Shown one piece after another: positions 45,684 through 58,829 of a DNA stretch of 64,000 nucleotides (within the stretch, counting starts at the first letter, position 1; the number at the start of each line of letters is the position of its first letter). This DNA is from Neospora caninum Liverpool. Lineage: Eukaryota; Apicomplexa; Conoidasida; Eucoccidiorida; Sarcocystidae. A program made the translations under genes and the position numbers. Below the pieces are notes generated by a model that worked only from the letters and a program-made list of their open reading frames with translations, was not told the origin of the DNA and made no database searches. Location of the stretch: contig NC_018392.1 in assembly GCF_000208865.1 (NCBI RefSeq), positions 1,446,793 through 1,510,792 of the forward strand. The letters run 5' to 3'.

Positions 45684-47993
45684 TCACCATTTCGGCACAT
45701 CCCGCATGCCGTTCTCGTTGATTCGGCCTTGTTCTCTCCTCCTGTTTTCTGCACGTTTTCGCTTCACTTCGTCACTGAGACCCTTGAGAGGATCAAACAC
45801 GACGACTGAGGCCGCAGCACGCGCCTCATCCAGTTCGTACGCCCGGGCGCTGTCCACCGCGAATTTGAGGCCGCCGGTATTAAGCCACGACCCGTCGCTT
45901 TCGTCGACTTCCTCGTCTAAATCGGGCAGGAGCGCGTTCAGCGTGCCTGCCTCCCCTTTCGACCTCTTGTCTTCTCCCGCGCGGCTGGAGTGGCGAGGTG
46001 AAGCAGCGGGGGACACGCGGTTTGACGCTGGCTCAGCTGTGCCAAGAGGCGACGCAGCCGCTGGTGCCCGGAGGCGGCGCAGCTACAGCACGAGTAGAGA
46101 AGGAGAGAGAAAACGAGAGCGAAGGAGGGGATGAACGAGCGCCGAGAGACAGACGTACACACTCCGGGAGCAGGAACGAAGCGACACACCGGTGGAAAGA
46201 GCAGGAAAGGAGTCTCCAAGCACGGTCAAAAGACATAGCACGGACGCAGGAGAAGACTGCGTGAGAGAGCCAGTGCGAGGAAAGGCACAGCGAGGTCGAG
46301 ACGAACACACACACACACACTCGCACGAAGAAGAAGCAAGGCGGAAACAGCCACACGCGATCGCAGTCACCTGACGAGCAGGAACATGGGAAATACTCCG
46401 TCTGAAACTGAAACACGAGCAAGCACAAAAGTGAAGTGAAAGAAAGCACACACTCGAACGCCAAAAGACATAGAACACCAGAGGAGAAAGGCGTCGCAAC
46501 TTGACCTCAAACAAAACCGTTGACACGTCTACCTCAGCCTTTTCCTTCCCTCCTCTATTCCTTTCCTTCGTGCTTGTTCTCTCTCCTCTGGTTTGCGTGT
46601 TCGTCTTCTCCCTCCTGTCTTTTCTCTCTCTTCCCTCTCGCCTCCGGCTTCTCACCTGAGCAGTGAACAAGTCGAGTTTCTGCATTGTGGCTTCTTGCCG
46701 TTTTTTGTCTCCTTTGTCTTTCTTCTTGAGAAGAAAAAGTTGTCTCCGCTTCTCTGCCTCCGTCATTAGATCGCTGTTCTCCATTTTCTCGCGATCGGCG
46801 TGCGATCCGCGGAGTGCACTTCCAACTCCACTTCGCAGCCGAAGAGCCTCCACGTGTCGCCTGTCGTCGGGTTTTTCGCTGTCTCGGCGTCGCCCTCGAC
46901 TCGATCTTTCTGCCTCTTCCTCACTGTCGCTGTCGGGAGAGGGAGAACTTCCTTCTTCTCGGCTTCTCCTGCCTCTCCTCTCGCTCCACGTGCCTTCAGG
47001 CGCGTGCTCCCCGCCGCGAGACGACAGCGCAGCGAGGCGGGCACGAACGCCCGCGACAGTATTGGTTCGGGCGCCCCTCGATCTTCGTTCTGCACTCCAC
47101 TCTTGCTCTTCTTCTTCGTCTTCTCTTTCTTCTCTCTCGTCTGTGTGTGGCGCGTCTCGGAGGAGATGGGGATCGTCCAGGAGGTCGTGAGCACTGAGTT
47201 TTTTCCCAGTGTCGGACGCGTGGGTGTCCCCGTCCTCGTCGCCAAAAGAAAGCAGTTTCTTGTCCGCCTTCCGCAACTTCTCCCTCGCCTCCACTTCCTC
47301 GTCGAGCTCTTTCCCATCTGCGCCACTCAACCGGCCTCCGGGTGTACGTACATCTCGCGCCCGTTTTCTCCGGTCGCGCTCGGCCGCGTCCTTCGCCCCA
47401 GGAAGGTCTGGCAGTCTGCGCGGCACGATGTCGTCGAACGGATTCCAGAGAACATCCACGCTTTTGATGAAGGGCGGATTCAGAGGGCGATCTTCCTTGC
47501 CGACTTCGAGGTCGTTGAACTTCATCAAATTGTACAGTGTATGTCCACTGATTTTCCCAAATAGCGTGTACGCATTGTTGAGCACATCTGCGCGCGCGAG
47601 CGTGATGAAGAACTGGTTTCCGTTCGTCCCCAGGCTACGGCCGCGCTCGTCTTTCTCGTTCTCCTTGGAACGTCCCAAGTTCGCGACGCCGAACAAACCT
47701 CGATAGCGGAATTTCAGGCGGGGATGCGTCTCGACATCGAACGGCTTCCCGTCGAAAGTCGTGTCCGCGCCTCCCCGTCCCGTGCCCGTCGGATCGCCTC
47801 CCTGGACGATAAAGTCTTTCACAACCCGGTGGAAGATCGTGTTTGCGTAGTAGCCCTCTAGACAAAGCTGGACAAAGTTCCTGCATGCAATAGGGCACTC
47901 GCGGGCCCAGAGCTCGACATCCAAGTCTCCCAGCGACGTGTGCAAAACCACCTTGCCGCGCGTCGACGGCTCGTGGACATACACTTCAGACAT
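45684..47993 (-). CDS. CWC27: Spliceosome-associated cyclophilin CWC27
   Basis: Two exons: 47993-46656 and 46082-45684. The join is phase 0 (GCTCAG|GTGAG, GCTGTAG|CTG), giving 578 residues. Residues 10-170 are a cyclophilin fold (FHRVVKDFIVQGGDPTGTG, GNQFFITL). The usual Trp-containing segment is replaced by ADVLNNAYTLFGKI, the same replacement as in human CWC27, where peptidyl-prolyl isomerase activity is lost. The following KSVDVLWNPFDDIVPR matches the signature after the CWC27 fold. A long Arg/Asp/Glu-rich linker then leads to a conserved C-terminal segment (GGLKF ... VVVFDPLKG...KRKRAENRRR). Known role: a component of the activated B spliceosome, paired with CWC22. An acidic insert loop (SKENEKDERGRS) extends the cyclophilin domain. 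The ATG at 47993 sits directly before the fold, so the start is secure. Confidence 0.93.
46304..46321. repeat. (CA)n microsatellite in the CWC27 intron
   Basis: Short dinucleotide repeat within the single intron (46655-46083) of the CWC27 gene. Confidence 0.8.
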
Positions 47994-49060
47994 CTTTTGT
48001 CGACCAGAGACGAACGGAACCAGACGAAAGGGCGACAGCACAAAAGTGGAAAGGTCAGAGAAAGAGACGCGTAGACTCCAGAGACAGAGAGGAGCGAGAG
48101 AGACAAGGGCAAGAAAGAGACAGAAGAGAGAGATATATATAAAGGAAGGTAAAAGACAGAATGAAAGGAAACAGGGGAATTAATCAAGACCAGAGAACAT
48201 GGGAGAGAGGAAAGAGAAAGGAGAACGGGAAGGAGACGGAGAGGACAGGAGAGCACCAAGTCAGAGAAGACACGGGGACACACTGGGACAGGGTGAGAGT
48301 GAGAGAAGCAAAGACGAGCAAAGCGAGAGCGAACAAAAAATTTGCCAAGAGCCTTCGAAGTCTGCAGGGGGAAACGCTGGGATGGTGTCCTCCGTTGCCG
48401 CGGAAATTCGAGGTACACGAGATGTGTCATCAGAAAGGCGTGAACCGGGCGAGACGCCGAGACCGAGGGGTGCGAGAAGACACAGGAAACAGAGGGAGAA
48501 AGAGACAGGACATTTTCAAGAAAACAAACACCGTCACATCTTTTCTCCCAGGAAACTGTGTCAAAACTAGGAACGCGCGAGTTTCACCTCGACAAGTCGA
48601 TGGCCACGGCTCCGCTAGTTTGTTTCTGGAGAGGGAGAAGGGAGCGTTTCTCCCCGCAAAAAATGCTGTCGGAATGGTCTCTCCCTCTTTGTTTTTTCTA
48701 CTTTCTTTTCTGCGGACGATTCCACACACAATGCGCGTGAGTTCCCGACAGCCTTCCTGAGGCTTTGTCTGCTGCGCCTTTTCTCGGGACACTCGCGCCT
48801 CCCGCGGACCGTGTGCGTTTCCGTCCCTACCGATCACGCTTTCGATCTACGAGGCGACAGTGAAGACTACATCAGCCTGCTTTTGTTCTTGTGAGGGAGG
48901 CGAGAAAAACGGGGTCACAGAAAAAAAGAAGAGGAGACAGCGGCCCAGCCCAGAGCGCAACTGTGCGCGGCGTGCTTGTAACTCCGGAGAACTCCGGGCT
49001 CCGGAAGTTTCCTGCAAAAATCCGACATGCAGCTACGCATATCAACAACTACACATCTAC

Positions 49061-49082
49061 ATATATATATATATATATATAC
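49061..49082. repeat. (AT)n microsatellite
   Basis: About ten AT units in the divergent intergenic region. Confidence 0.85.
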
Positions 49083-49281
49083 ACGCAATTTTGTATGTAT
49101 GCATGCGTGTAGTTATCTCTAGGTATCCCCTACACATACACGGACGAGCTAGTGTTCGGCTGTCCCGAGTGGGTGTGAATGCACGCAGGCAATACGAAAG
49201 TTCTCAGGACGTTTGTATGCGCACCGATATGAAAGGAACTGGGCCCTTCGCTAAGCAGGCACGCGACACATAGCTGCGCGA

Positions 49282-49405
<124 letters not shown>

Positions 49406-51289
49406 CTGTACCGGCTACACATATGAGGACGAACCGAGCATCGGCATAAGTGTATGTACGCTGTAGATGAGCATCTATAAAAGAAAAGCAGATCCGAATA
49501 TTTGTTTGTCTAGAAAGAATGCTCTTTCGTAAGGGATACGCTGGGCGTTTTCTTTCTGCGCGTCTCTCGGGTCACCGAAGGTTCATCACGGCGCTAAAAG
49601 AAGCGTGCGTCGGAGGGGAAGCCGCTGCACAGTTGGATTTTAAAAGGCACGCACCGCTGTGTCTCCAAACTTTGAACGTTTCGAGTCGTAGGGTCTTTCT
49701 TTCAGGCTGGAGAGTTAAGGAGAAACCTCCCGGCCCTTCCTAATGAAGACTTGGGCAACATTTTGATACTATATGTGTGTAGACATTCTCAAGCGTTGGT
49801 GTGCCCGCGCACACATCTACCTGTATATCTGATTCTGTCGATACACTGACATAAAGAGGAATCTCTGGGTCTGTACGCCTCTGTATGTAAGAGCCTGCGA
49901 GCGAGAAGAGAGGGAAAGTTAAAGCGAGAGGCTTCCCTTCGCAGGAGTCCATGGCGGCGGACTGTGTGGCGCGAAGCGCGTAACGAACTCCCGCAACAAA
50001 CGGCTTCGCTTTCTTCGAAATTATCATAACACTGTGCAATGACGCGGAGGATGCCACTAAACATACACAAATGTGTGAATCTGTCCATACACCTGGACAA
50101 ATAAAACACGCATATACATGTGCGTGTACTCAGCGAAAAGTACATGCATATGTGTGTATCTCCAGTTTGGGGGTCTCCCGAATGATCGTAAGGATGAATT
50201 CCTGAGGCGCGAAGGACGTACTCTGAGTGTTTTCTCATCTTTAGAGGGGTTTTGACGTTTCTTCGTCTCCTAACGTTTTCTGTCTCCTGGTGCAACTTTC
50301 CCTTTTTCCGCGCTTTCCTCACGGCGAGCGTTGACAGGCGGTTCATTGCGTTGCCCGCCGTCGGGGCAGCGTGCGAGACGGACCTCTACGGGACGGTCGC
50401 GCAGCAGCGATGCGCATGCTGCAAGCGCTGACGAGAAATTATCGGAGAGAAAAGACGAAAGCAGCCCGTTTTCCAGTGGATTTCTTGATTGCCGTTAGAC
50501 CTGCGCGCGCGCTCCAAACGTGTTCCGCCGTCCCTCTCTCTCTCTTCACTTTTTTTCGCCTCTCACTCAGCAAGACCGGTCCCGCTACCGTCGAAGAACG
50601 AATGCGGATGGGGAGACGTGAGAGACTGGGGAAAGCGTGCACGAAGCAGGCAGTTCTTTTCAGAGTCGGGGCTGGGAAGCGAAGCAGAGACGGGCATCAT
50701 TTGCTGACGAGATCTAACGAAGGCGTTGAAAGTGGGGTGCGTTTTCCGTGTCCAACTTGGAGTCTAGTGACGGCTTTTTCTTTCGAGCTCTACGTCCCCC
50801 GCTCACCGCCCACTGTCCCCGCTGTGCGCTTTTCCCGGGAACGAGTCAAGAGAGGAAGGCACAGCCGTCTTGTTGCCTCACGGTCCTTCCCTTCCCCGCG
50901 ACGGCACGTTCCCTCTTCCTTGACCGACGCAGCCATCATCTGTGCGCCCGTTTGTGAAGCGTAGAGAGACCGTCGTTCCCGTGTGTGCGTCTCGGCAGCG
51001 CGCGCAGGCGCTGGAGGGAACGCTTTCGTGCCTGCCTCTTTTTGAGGTAAAACGCTCCGTCCTGTTCGCTCCCTCTCTCTCGTCCTTTTTCTCTGTGGGG
51101 GTTTTCCCCGGCGCCGCCGTCTCTGCTTCCGCCTTTGCATCTGCCCTTCCTCAACTGCTGGCCTTTTGCGCGCGGCGCTCCTCCGGTCTCCAGCGGGCTC
51201 CCGCGTTCATCCCGCTCCGCACCCTTCGTTTTGTCTCCCCTCTGCGCGCGCATAAAAACAACTTCTCTCTCTCAGGCCTTCGCTCCACG

Positions 51290-54200
51290 ATGTCGGACGT
51301 CAGCGGAACGCCGGCAGTTCCCGCCGCGTTCATCGCGTCGGCAGTGGCGGAGAAGGACGAGGACAAGGAGTCGAGCGCTTCAGCTCGGTACCAGATTCAC
51401 ACATCTCAGGGTTCGGTGCTCGGTGTACCTCAGACTGACTGCGACAGTCCGGTTCCGGACGCGAACGGCGCGGCGCAACCTGCCACGGGATTGAGTCTCT
51501 CCGGTACAGACGGCTCGGGCGCGGCGGATCCCCGGTCTTTCGCGGCGGTCACCCGCGAGCGGACGATCGGCGTCGCCGCCGACGTCCCCGGTCTCGTGTC
51601 GTCCAGCGGCTGTGCAGAAGTCGTCAAGATCAAGGTGGTGATCTACGGAGGGCAAAACATGGATGGAAAAAAGCTGTACTGCAAGTTCTACCACGGCAGC
51701 TGCAAGCACAAGACGTCGACGGCGGTCGCGCGGCGGAATCCAGAGTGGAAAGAGTGGTTCTCCATCACTCACTTGGTCAGCAAGCAGTCGCCGGTCCTCC
51801 GCATCGAGATCTGGGGTGGCGGCTTTCTCGGCAAAGAAGTCAAGGGATTCTGTGACGTGGACCTTTCTCCCGTGCTCCACGATCACGTCCTCGTCGACGG
51901 CCTGTACGACGTGCGCGGCTGTGGGGGCCAACTCCGCGTGAAGCTTATCAACATGGATCTCCTGCCGCGCTGGGAACGGACGATTGCAGCGGAGGCCGCA
52001 CTGCATGCAATCGGCGAGGAAGACCCCGAAGGCGTCCTCGCCCTCATGATCGACGACCTCAAGCGCATTTTCCCCGCAGTGCCCTACAAGGAAATCGCCC
52101 TCACCCTTCGAGCCCACGACTGGCGACGCACCTTCGCTACCAACGAGCTGAGAATCACCGGCGGGAAAAGAGCGCAAAGTGAGACACGTCGCGCGGGGAA
52201 GAAGCAGGGGAGAAGGGCCAAGACCGCGAATCGACCGCGACGCCTAGCGCATAAACTCCCTGGACACCCACACACACACGCATATGCGACAACCAGTCGG
52301 GAGGTCTTCTCTCTCGAGGACGGCCCGCGTTGCGGATTCGTCGACGCGCGCGGTTCTCCCTGCCACACGTAGCTGCAGAAATGCATGCACACATGAGTGT
52401 GGAAGCGCCTTGACATGCGCTCTCGTCTGCGCTCCGCATGGACACACAAGCGGGGGCTCTGAGGCCCATTCGTCTCTGTTTTCAAGCGAATCGGGGTGCT
52501 TTCGCGCACATGCCTGCGTTCTCGCCGCGTAGAAGTGTGGCCATCGCGAGTCTAGCGAGTGCGTTTCGACTCCGAAGAAACTTTGCCTCGGTGGCAGCTC
52601 CGCGGCGGTTCTCCTCGCATGTGGCTTTGTCGCCTTTTACCGCACGCTCCTTTCTCCCTTGGCCTCGTTTCCCTGGATGAACATCACAATCCGATGGTCC
52701 ACGCTCAATCTTACCTTGCATAGTACGTTTATGATCCCAGGCACACATCGCTGTCAGTTTACTCGCGTTTGCTTCCGTTTCGTGCAGCTATCGCAAACCT
52801 CAGGAAACAACGCCCGATCGCCGTCGGCGACCCTGGACAAGGCTGCGTCAGTCTCGGTCTCGGATCGTCCGGCGAAAACGCAAAACACGAATCATTTATG
52901 GAGAGAAAGGTAACGTCTTCCAATGTCAATATCAACACGTGCTTGGTATGCATATACATATTCTTGTGTTGCAGGCAGCAACACGTCTATATATATATAT
53001 ATATATTTCATGTGTGAACATGTACATGTATACCTATTTACCCATACACGTAGATGTATATAGATCTGCACACCTCAGTTTTTTCGCATTCTTGTGGCAC
53101 ACGGGTACCCGCTATATTTGTAGCTTGCAGAGAAGGTTTCTTTCGGTTTCTCTTCCGATCTACCTATACTCTTCGATCTACCGAACTGTGACCCTCTCGA
53201 CGCACAGACATAGCGGTTCACGTGCAAACACGCAGATACAGGTGTAAGGCAAATGTACGCGTACGGATATCAGTTGTTCTCCAGGAAAGGAACAAGAAAG
53301 ACAAGATATCTCCTTGGTTGTTTTGCGCCTGTGTGTCCATATATACGTTTGTGTTCCTGTGCGCATGCACTGAACAGAAACGCCAGCAGATTCGGGAGGT
53401 GGCGAAGATGTTGCCGGATGTCGATCTGGAAGAAATTGAGCAGTAAGGCTTTCTTCACGGCTAAAATGAAACACGTAGGACCGCTCCTGGTACACCATTC
53501 TGCATATGTGCATGCATTTATATATATATATATATATATTTATTCATTCATCCCTTAGTGTGCAGCTTTCTCGGTCTGCATCTCGCTCGTATATATATAT
53601 ATATATATATATGTACCTCTGGTGTGATAGCATTCCTGTGTGGCGTGCGAGCGTGCGTTTGTCCCGTCGTTTTGCGTTCTTTTCTGTCTCGGAGAGGGTC
53701 CCTTTTGTAAAAAGACAGCTTTTCACTTAACGCTGCCAATGGAGTTGAGCCGTGTGCCTACCGTCCCCCCTTTTGTCAGCACGTTGCGAACGAACAACTG
53801 GAATGTATGCGCTGCTGTCGACGAGTTGATTCTCGCACACCGCGAAACCGACATGCCGACACAACAGAAGGGCGATGGCGTTCGAATCACCAAACTCGAT
53901 ACTACCGCTCAAGCAGGTAATTGTTCTCTTGAATCCACAGAGAAGACTGTATCTATGTATACATGAATGTATATGTATATATATATATATATATATATAA
54001 ATATGTATATATATATATATATATAAATATGTATATATATGTATATATGTATGTATTTTTACATGTATGTACGTATGTGTTCCAGTCCCTCCCCCCCCCC
54101 GGTCACCAGCATCCACAGCATACATTGCAAATAAATCTTACCATGTAGCCTGTGGAATGCGGAAATGAGTTCTGCACAGTCTCGGCCTCGGAGGAGAGAG

Positions 54201-55185
54201 ATGCTTGGGAGAGCGCGGAGGGCGCGATCTGCGATTTCCCCTTTTTCCGGTTCGTGTGTGCAACATCGAAGAGCCCACTAACATTTCCCGAAAGTACGAC
54301 AAATCCAGCAAGAGGAGGCTCTGTATGGAAGGTACCAGAAAATGTCTGCGTGTCCATGTAGACGTGGATAGATGCGTCTCCAGATACACAAAACAGTCGC
54401 GTGTGTGCTTTGCGGCAGTTGAAGCGCCTGGCGGCATGTGCCGAGAGGGGCGACAGGGAGAGCCCCGAGGAACGGGGGTATGCGGATCAAGCGCACACGA
54501 CGTTCTTTTCGCTTCCGTCCTCTGCGGCTCTTCTCAGGCGGATTTGTGGCAGTCGAACAACACCACGGCTTGGAGGTTCGCCACTCGTCTGCGCTTCCTC
54601 CCCAACGATCAGGTACTTTTGTTTTCTCTCCCTCCGTCTTCGCGTTCTCTCGCTTTTCGTGTCCACGCCTTGGCGTCTTTTCGCCCGTCCGCGTGTCCCC
54701 ACTCCCTCTGTGGAGAGGCTGGTGTTCTCGCTCGTGTCTCGTGACGTGCGCTCGTTTCCTTGGCAATGATGCGGCCGTGGTTTTCTTTCGCGCGTCGCTG
54801 GAATTGCTGTACGCTTTCTACTTCAAGCGGTACGACCGGAGCTACGGGAAATGCACGGAATGCTCACAGAGACGCTTCTGCGTGGCGTCGCCGCTCTGTG
54901 GCGCTTGAGGTAGACAGGGAGAGAGAGTCGCGTGCCGTGCGTTGAGATGATAATCCTTCAAACGCTCACTTCTGCGTGAACCGCATTACGTTTACTGTTT
55001 TGGGGGCGGGTATGTCGCGGCGCGACACACTCGGAAGCGTTTTCGATCGGTTGGCGCCTTGTTCCCGTTGGGTATCGTGTGCGGAGAACATGGGAGAGAA
55101 TGCTGTGGTGCGTTTGTTTTCAGGAGTCGGCGACAAGAAATTTCGACAGCGCGTCATGATGTTCGAGAGAGAAAAAGAGATTTAG
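51290..55185 (+). CDS. C2-domain protein with two CUE ubiquitin-binding modules (Tollip-like)
   Basis: Six exons: 51290-52178, 52788-52909, 53378-53442, 53780-53916, 54538-54612 and 55124-55185. Every junction has a GT-AG pair and the phases agree throughout (1350 nt, 449 residues). Residues about 108-228 form a C2 domain ([13 protein letters not shown]...[30 protein letters not shown]). A first CUE-like helix bundle follows at about 247-290 ([22 protein letters not shown]...FATNELR), and a second at about 340-380 ([34 protein letters not shown]), which is split by an intron. CUE domains bind ubiquitin and C2 domains bind phospholipid or protein, the combination used by Tollip in endosomal sorting and ubiquitin-dependent trafficking. 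Two CUE modules instead of one is unusual, and the first is degenerate. The N-terminal 107 residues and the C-terminal basic helix have no known match. Confidence 0.78.
52987..53007. repeat. (TA)n microsatellite in intron 2 of the C2-CUE gene
   Basis: TA repeat between exons 2 and 3. Confidence 0.85.
53519..53612. repeat. Two (TA)n microsatellites in intron 3 of the C2-CUE gene
   Basis: TA runs at about 53519-53541 and 53591-53612, within the intron that splits the second CUE module. Confidence 0.8.
53970..54060. repeat. TA-rich satellite-like stretch in intron 4 of the C2-CUE gene
   Basis: Alternating TA runs broken by AAATATG units, repeated at least twice. Confidence 0.85.
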
Positions 55186-58100
55186 TCCGCGGCCGCCTAT
55201 CTAGAGCCAGCACTAACACACATTTTACGATTGGTCAGGCAGAAAGAGAAGACGAGCAAAGAGAAAGAGAGAGAGAAAACGAGAAAGAGAAAAAGAGAAG
55301 GAAAGGATATAGACAACGTCGACCGTGCCATTTGTTGCCCCGCAGAGGAGTCGTTAGATGTGGGCGAAACTTCCTTCTTTTAGCGCGTGCGAAGAAAGGG
55401 AAATCCCACCTGTTTCTTCCTGTCGCGTTTCTGTTGGGAAAACAGGATACAACCTGTTTCGTGCCGTCGCGCCTTTGCTTGCTGGCTTTTCGCTGGTGGT
55501 GTGTGCGTGTGGGTTTGTCCATTCCTCTTTGAAATTTGAGAGAGACGAACGCGTCGACTGGCGCCTCTCCCAGGTACGAGAGTGTTGCCGTTTGTCGGGT
55601 CGAGGTCGGGCGACGAAGGGCGCACGAGCCTCTCAAGGCGAACATGATATTTGTGAGAAAATTTAGGCGTTCCTATCTTTTTTGCCGCTCTATGTGGACG
55701 GGACCACTCGATTTGTTTTCCACCTTTCAAAACTTTTTTTTCTCGCGGCGCGTCGGCCCGGGGTGTCGCGCTCTCTCCCCTCCGGCTTCTCCGTGGTTGT
55801 TTTTGCCTCGCTTTTCCTGGAGACGGGGGCGAGAAGACTCTCCTTTTTAGGTCCCCTCGCGGGCTTCCTGTCGGATATCGAGAGACTGCGCCGGGCCGCG
55901 CGTTTTCCGGCGATTTCGTTCTCCCATCGCTGCGCCTCTTCTCTTGCGCTCTCTGTCGAATGAGAGGAAACTTTGAAAGGTTGAGAGGGGGAAGGGAAAA
56001 GGAAGACAGCGTGAGGGGTGTCGCCGTGAGAGCGGAAGGCTGACCCCTGGTTCGAAGGAATGATGTGCGTGCAAAAGATGGACAAAAAGGGACTGTCTTT
56101 GCTTTTTCTCAGGTAGTGGGAACCTCTGGGAACGGCGCTGGGAGAGAGAAGAGAAGCAACGAGAGCGCGAACACGTGCGCTGTGTTTGTGCTTGAGGGAC
56201 GAGGGGAGGCGAATGCTCGAAAGAGAAAAAACCGAGAGGGAAAAGAGGGAACGCGGAAGAAGAGACAGTGATTGGAACACTTGGCAAGCGCGCGGGTGAC
56301 TTGATCGCACAGCGCGCGCGTCTGCTTTGGGGCTGATCACAGTGAGGTTTCGTAGGTCTTTTTCGATCACCACGACGGGCGAGGACGTCTCTCTTTCCTC
56401 TCGGTTTCTGCATCTCCCCTTCCTCTGTCCATGGCGTCACGTGGCTGTCTCAGTGTCTCGTGCGCTCGCTCTTCTCGGAATTTGCCTGTCAAACACCTCT
56501 CGCTTCTTAGCCGGAAGGAAGAGGGATGGGTTCCCGGTGTGCAGTTTGCAGGGTTCACTGTCCCGTCTGGTTCGTGGTTTCCCACTTTCCTGCATGCGCC
56601 GCCGACACGCGTTTTCGGGCGTCGCACAGCTGCTCCCCGTACTCACTGCACGGACCTTTTTCGAGTCCCCCCCGTTATTTACTGCGGTGCCGCTTCCAGC
56701 GGGGCGTGGCTAGGAAATGACGCGTCAGGCCCAAAGCGCATGCGCGACCTCTCGCTCGCGCTGCTACGCACTCACCAGACCGAAGCTTCGGAAGCAGCCT
56801 GACAACGTTGAGGCTCTGGAGACGAACCCCGGGACGTTCTCCAGAATTCCAGAGCTCGCGAGCCAAGAGAAGTCGAGAGTGTGGGGAAACTCGCATTTCT
56901 GTTGAATGTACTTTGGGCGCAGTCTCGTGGTCTCAAACGATGCTTGTGACTGAAATGAGAGAGCGGGGCTTCGATGCACAAATATACCTACAAAAAATGT
57001 AGGCATACATGCGGGATAGACCTACCCGCACGTATAGATATATATATGCATATATCTAGTTCAAATATACATCTATTTATAAATAAATATGATTCGTATA
57101 TATAATCTATATACTATTCATATATATATATATATATATATATGTACTATCTACCTATCTACTTACATGTGCATATATGCTTTTAGGCGTACCTATGGTT
57201 TGTAGCCGTATGTGTCGGATTGATACAGTTGTCGAAACAAGTATGTGAATAGAGAGCGGTAGATGAGACAGTTTCCACGGCGCAGTTTGTCTCACGTTTC
57301 GGATAAGAATGCTGGGTACGTCTTTACGCGTCTTCGATAGGAGGAGAGCGGAAACGGTACTGCTGACACAGTGAAGCGAAGCTCGAGGATTACTTCCCTC
57401 TTGAATCCTTTTTGAGCGAGAGCACTTAAACTTCCTGTCTCGTGCACGAGCATCCTCCCCCCTTACAGTGAAATTCACGCCTCGGGGGTCCGAATCTAGG
57501 GCCCCTCGGAGACACTCCGCCCAGGGAGAGCTCGACTGGCAAAGACAACTTCATGCTACTCATTGCGGCACATCTCTATTTTTATGTCCTTGATTTTTAC
57601 TTACATGAATCTAATATATTTATCTCTATAGTTGTATGAAGAGAGATACATCGATGGGTAGATGAGGAGACTAGCATGAATGGATGCAGGCGACAGCTGC
57701 TCGAAAGCCTCGAGACAGATGGGCAGAAGACGACCACACAGACTTGATAGCAGAAGACGTTTGTACTGTGTATCGGGATGGACGCCCGGCACATGCGGCG
57801 CTGACTGCTTGAGAGACGACACTACGTATCCAAGGTTTCTAAAAGGGAGAACTTTGAAGGAAGGAAAAAGGCGAGGCATGAAGCGCAGGGACCGGGGTGC
57901 GAGCAGATACCATGTGAAAAAGACCGACAGGAGTCAGCAAATTTCCAGCAACCTTGAAATCCACTTTTTTCCTCGAGTTTCTCTCAAATGTGCGAAGGAA
58001 CGTAACATCCCCATGTATCTGCCGGTTTCGTTATCTTCAGATTTCGCCGCCTGGGTCTGTGTACTCTTCTGCCCCAGAAGATGCTAATTCAAAAGGCTAC

Positions 58101-58829
58101 CTTCTGATACACATGCATGCAATTATGTATGTATATATGTATATGCATGCACACACATATATCATGTATTCCTGCGTCTACGTATGTGTCTGTGTATCGG
58201 TGGCTATTTGTTTTTGCGGTGCATATGTGTGTGACTTTATGTCCTGTGCATGACGCACGCACAGACATGAAAATGTGATCTGGGCAGAGACACGGATTCA
58301 CGCGTGTGTGCGCACCCGTTGTTACGGAACGAATTCTTCCCTGAGGCAGATGCAGTCCTGCCGACGCAGTGAGTTTCGAGATTTGCTCCTTGCATTGTTT
58401 GAACGATTTTTATTCCGTCCTTTAGAGACTTTTTTCTTGTTTAGGAGCTTTTCTGTGACGCCTTTCTGCGTCGCCGTAGCCGGCCGCAAGAAGCTGGTCC
58501 TACGAGGACGAGCTTCAGAACTGGAAAGCATCACCGCTGCGTTGTGACGAGAGGCAGTGTGAAAACGACAAGAAGAAAACCCGAAAAAACCATGGGTCTC
58601 CACGCACGACAAGCTCGAACGCGTACACATACACCACACCTAGGTATTCTTTCCTGCCTCCACACGCACGATACACCCTAGATTCCCAAGCATACACGGC
58701 TCGAAAACGTAAAATACAGATATCAGGGTATGCACCTGTAGGCACACAAATGTGTAGATATATTTATATATATACACACAAACAAATAAAAAGACAAATG
58801 ACGTTCTCCATATCAAAAGTGCTTTTCCC
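55186..58829. other. Convergent intergenic region, no supported gene
   Basis: Lies between the 3' ends of the C2-CUE gene and the PHD gene, so it should hold both 3' UTRs. Plus-strand frames at 56431-56802 and 57680-58087 and a possible terminal segment at 58480-58547 (ending ELESITAAL) lack partners or motifs. (TA)n repeats occur at about 57118-57143. Confidence 0.5.
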
